A stretch of 64,000 nucleotides of DNA from an uncultured Gammaproteobacteria bacterium (GTDB taxonomy: Bacteria; Pseudomonadota; Gammaproteobacteria; Nitrosococcales; Methylophagaceae), in contig CAJQOM010000024.1 of NCBI GenBank assembly GCA_905479985.1, forward strand, positions 16,163-80,162. The letters run 5' to 3'. The number at the start of each line of letters is the position of its first letter. The stretch's first letter is position 1. Positions 61,828 through 64,000 of the stretch are shown here, in pieces. Under the pieces are notes generated by a model. The model was not told the origin of the DNA. It worked only from the letters and a program-made list of their open reading frames with translations, and did no database searches. The translations under genes were made by a program, and so were the position numbers.

Positions 61828-63372
61828 CTAATCTATTATATAGTTAGTTAATTCAGCATCAGAATTTTTCATAAAGTCTAATACCCTTGCATCTGCTAAT
61901 TCAATGGGCTCTCTTTCCAAAACAGGCGTGACTATTCGAACTAAAGCCCCATCAGTTCTATTTTTAAACAGTGCATCTTGTAACAAATACCATTTATTTA
62001 AATATTCATTCGCCACTATACGACCGTGTCCTTGGAACCAGTAATAAACTAATTGGCGCTGCAGACCTTTTTTAATAATGACACGGTTAGCCCGGTGTCC
62101 ATTGACCATCACACGTTGCAAATCCGCAATTTCCCAGCCACCACCCGGAATACAAACACGTGGAGAATGAGGCGAAACACCTTTTCGTTGGGTTTGATAA
62201 TATGCAACATACAGATTAATAAGCTCATTCTCAGCATTACTATAATTTACCAGTAAGTAATCCGTCATTTTGAGCTTATCGATAACATCTTGGTCCATTC
62301 TCTCATGTCGGCCTTCCCACTGGCCTAGCTTGGCCGGAAAGTTAACAAATGAAGTATGTTCAGGATAGTCCTCTACACGATTATCTACAAAGTTACTTGC
62401 CATCAAAGCGCCTAAAAGAAGTGCAATAGAAATTGCCAATGCGATGACCGAAGAACTAGATGAGCGACTATTGATCGGTTCAATATTTCCTGGAATTGAT
62501 ACAACACCAAACACCTTAGCAAGGGAGACTTCTTTGTTCGTTAGCTTTTCTAACAACCACACTAATGCAAATAAAATAACCGCGCAGGCCATGAAAATAA
62601 TCCAACCTTCAAAGTCATGCAAAAAACCTTCAGCCATTGAAATGCCCCAATTATCAACCAGTACGCCAATCGCACCAATACGAAAACTGTTCATTAAAAT
62701 AGTAATTGGGATCGTAGCCAAAAATACCACCGCTCGTTTCCAAAAAGAAGCTTGATAAAAATAGGCAGCTATAAAGCCCAAACTCATGAGGGGAAACAAA
62801 TACCTTAACCCACTACAAGCCTCGACAACTTGTAATTTATAAACCCCAAGATCAATCACATTTCCTTCAAGAAATACAGGTATGTTAAATGCCCTAATAA
62901 CGTCGACACCTATAGCTGATGACCATAATTGCAATTTAGCCGTCAATAACACTTCAATAACATAGGGTAGTGGAATAGCAAAAAGCAGTAATAGAATTGG
63001 CGCTAACGTGTACTTTGTTGCACGTCCTACCGTCACCATAGAGAGCCCAATAAGAAGCAAAACAAAAGAATATTGAACCAGTAAAAACAATGCACTTATT
63101 TCCCCAATCAATAAAACAGCTATTGCTATGAAAACGAGAACAAGGCCGAACCACAATGGTTCAGATACTGAAGACATGATTAGGTCTTTCTTTTCCCACA
63201 ATATATATAGAGTAACTAAGGGGATTAAATACCCATGGCTATATTCTTCTTGAATTCCCCATCTAAGGACAGCCTCTGACAAACCTGCCCAATAGGTAAA
63301 AATAGCTAACCCGATAGCCAAAAAAAACAAACTTATCTGTCTATAACTTAACAAAAACCACTCCAATAGCAA
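61828..63372 (-). CDS. Exosortase with C-terminal EpsI domain (XrtD-like)
   Basis: 514 residues. Residues about 10-290 are a multi-pass exosortase domain with the catalytic triad Cys186 (VVEACSGLR), Arg231 (MNSFRIG) and His252 (FLHDFEGW). After a further helix (about 308-325), residues about 330-500 are a periplasmic EpsI (DUF3485) domain with SPRVCIPGGGWEI. Exosortases cleave C-terminal PEP-CTERM-type tails and transfer the proteins to the surface. The fused architecture and GVLVDNWGISMAEGFLHDFEGW resemble the VPLPA-CTERM type XrtD rather than classical XrtA; this subtype is tentative. No PEP-CTERM substrate is encoded in the window. Confidence 0.9.
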   Translation of the reverse strand: MLLEWFLLSYRQISLFFLAIGLAIFTYWAGLSEAVLRWGIQEEYSHGYLIPLVTLYILWEKKDLIMSSVSEPLWFGLVLVFIAIAVLLIGEISALFLLVQYSFVLLLIGLSMVTVGRATKYTLAPILLLLFAIPLPYVIEVLLTAKLQLWSSAIGVDVIRAFNIPVFLEGNVIDLGVYKLQVVEACSGLRYLFPLMSLGFIAAYFYQASFWKRAVVFLATIPITILMNSFRIGAIGVLVDNWGISMAEGFLHDFEGWIIFMACAVILFALVWLLEKLTNKEVSLAKVFGVVSIPGNIEPINSRSSSSSVIALAISIALLLGALMASNFVDNRVEDYPEHTSFVNFPAKLGQWEGRHERMDQDVIDKLKMTDYLLVNYSNAENELINLYVAYYQTQRKGVSPHSPRVCIPGGGWEIADLQRVMVNGHRANRVIIKKGLQRQLVYYWFQGHGRIVANEYLNKWYLLQDALFKNRTDGALVRIVTPVLEREPIELADARVLDFMKNSDAELTNYIID

Positions 63373-63403
63373 TAAGAATTGCTCTAATCCCTTAATGAAT
63401 TAT

Positions 63404-64000
63404 TTAAATAATTTCAAAGCGTTTTGACACATTATTAAAGCCTAAAATGCGTCTAACGCTTTTATTAACTTGTGATAATGACAAATGTCTGCCCTGTTGA
63501 TTTAATTGAGATTGATATAGTAGCAATGTGCCAATAAATGCACTATCAATATATCTCAGTTTTAAACAATTGATCACAACATCACTAGAAAATTCCACTA
63601 ATGTGGCTTCAAATATCACCTTTAATTGCTCTATTTCACATATAGACGCACTGCCATTAATTGACAACCTCACTTTATTGTCATGAGCTTGTTCAAGTTG
63701 ATATCCTTTCTGGTGACGATAACGTCTCAGTAATACTCTGTCATAAATAGCTAAAGGTAAAACTTGCAAGAAGATCATACGGGCAAAACATAACCCATCC
63801 GAACCATACCTTTTCCAGAGAGAAGGTTCTTGCTTAATCCGCCATAGCCATTCTAAACCCCAATTTTGCCAACGCTCAGGAGCGCGCACAAGGTGTCCGG
63901 CTACGAAATTTATTACCGCGCCTAAGTGACTAATAACTGGCGCAGCTATCTGTCCCCTATTTGCCTGAATCCAGGCTTGGCCTTTTTTAGCGCCTAAAGC
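63404..64000 (-). CDS. WecG/TagA/CpsF glycosyltransferase fused to STAS domain (5' end outside window)
   Basis: 198 C-terminal residues; the frame is open to base 64000. The first part (ALGAKKGQAWIQANRGQIAA; HLGAVINFVAGHLVRAPERWQNWGLEWLWRIKQEP region) is the end of a GT26 WecG/TagA/CpsF glycosyltransferase, which adds a ManNAc- or ManNAcA-type sugar to an undecaprenyl-linked intermediate. After a linker (LPLAIYDRVLLRRYRHQKG) the last 90 residues form a STAS-like domain (VVINCLKLRYIDSAFIGTLLLYQSQL), the fold of anti-sigma factor antagonists. The Ser of DSAFIG sits where such proteins are phosphorylated. It lies 31 bases before the exosortase gene, in the same direction. Confidence 0.86.
   Translation of the reverse strand, partial: ALGAKKGQAWIQANRGQIAAPVISHLGAVINFVAGHLVRAPERWQNWGLEWLWRIKQEPSLWKRYGSDGLCFARMIFLQVLPLAIYDRVLLRRYRHQKGYQLEQAHDNKVRLSINGSASICEIEQLKVIFEATLVEFSSDVVINCLKLRYIDSAFIGTLLLYQSQLNQQGRHLSLSQVNKSVRRILGFNNVSKRFEII

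Noticed and set aside
63404..63889. Stand-alone 161-residue protein starting at GTG 63889
   Set aside because: The frame continues with clear glycosyltransferase homology to the window edge, so it is the C-terminal part of a longer protein.
63944..63966. Possible further copy of the CTGTCCCC repeat seen at 47.3 kb
   Set aside because: The match is only about 8 bases and lies inside conserved glycosyltransferase coding sequence.

Overview
The window is chromosomal DNA of a moderately AT-rich gammaproteobacterium. Supporting signs are the gammaproteobacterial gene neighbourhoods pyrG-eno-ftsB-ispD-ispF-truD, dnaE/accA/tilS, thrS-infC-rpmI-rplT-pheS-pheT-ihfA-merR and divergent ampD/nadC, plus an exosortase/EPS locus of the kind found in environmental, surface-attached Gram-negatives. 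A marine Methylophaga-like or other Thiotrichales-type organism is my best guess, from general resemblance only. Most of the window is housekeeping sequence; accessory features are few and small.

Layout. 1-1324: start of a SUF iron-sulfur operon (sufB, cut by the left edge) led by an Rrf2/IscR-type regulator. 1506-5237: an FKBP isomerase, an OsmC protein, a small orphan membrane protein, an HDOD protein and ampD. 5342-6184: nadC, convergent with truD. 6181-24754: a nearly unbroken minus-strand run holding, in transcription order, a YheT hydrolase, a small membrane protein, an L,D-transpeptidase, nagZ, an MscS channel, dnaE, pilU, accA, tilS, pyrG, kdsA, eno, ftsB, ispD, ispF and truD. 24902-29405 (plus): a large GGDEF/EAL protein, then a VOC protein and two orphan exported or membrane proteins. 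29545-30597: a MetX-like hydrolase. 30897-37892: a tight RND efflux operon whose TolC component is fused to a substrate-binding-like domain, followed by an NTF2-like protein. 37927-39207: a DUF2130 protein. 39330-47196: tRNA-Pro with a nearby partial copy, then the translation cluster (merR, ihfA, pheT, pheS, rplT, rpmI, infC, thrS) and tRNA-Val. 47282-47945: a compact one-gene unit bounded by inverted repeats. 48044-53083: uvrB, an aspartate aminotransferase, tRNA-Asn, csrA, an HDOD protein and tRNA-Thr. 53152-64000: a surface-polysaccharide/exosortase locus (phosphohexomutase, rfbDCAB, PrsT-like TPR lipoprotein, GT4 glycosyltransferase, exosortase-EpsI fusion, WecG/TagA-type glycosyltransferase fused to STAS), running off the right edge.

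How the genes work together. The 53-64 kb genes make sugar nucleotides (dTDP-rhamnose and a phosphohexose), assemble and export a polysaccharide, and process sorted surface proteins. AmpD, NagZ and the L,D-transpeptidase act in peptidoglycan recycling and remodelling. The GGDEF/EAL protein, two HDOD proteins, CsrA and PilU point to regulated motility and attachment. No CRISPR array, prophage, complete insertion sequence or recognisable anti-phage island is visible. The least explained structures are the inverted-repeat membrane-gene unit at 47.3-47.9 kb, the tRNA-Pro 3'-half duplication at 39.3-39.6 kb, the 140-bp palindrome between eno and ftsB, and the unusual domain fusions.
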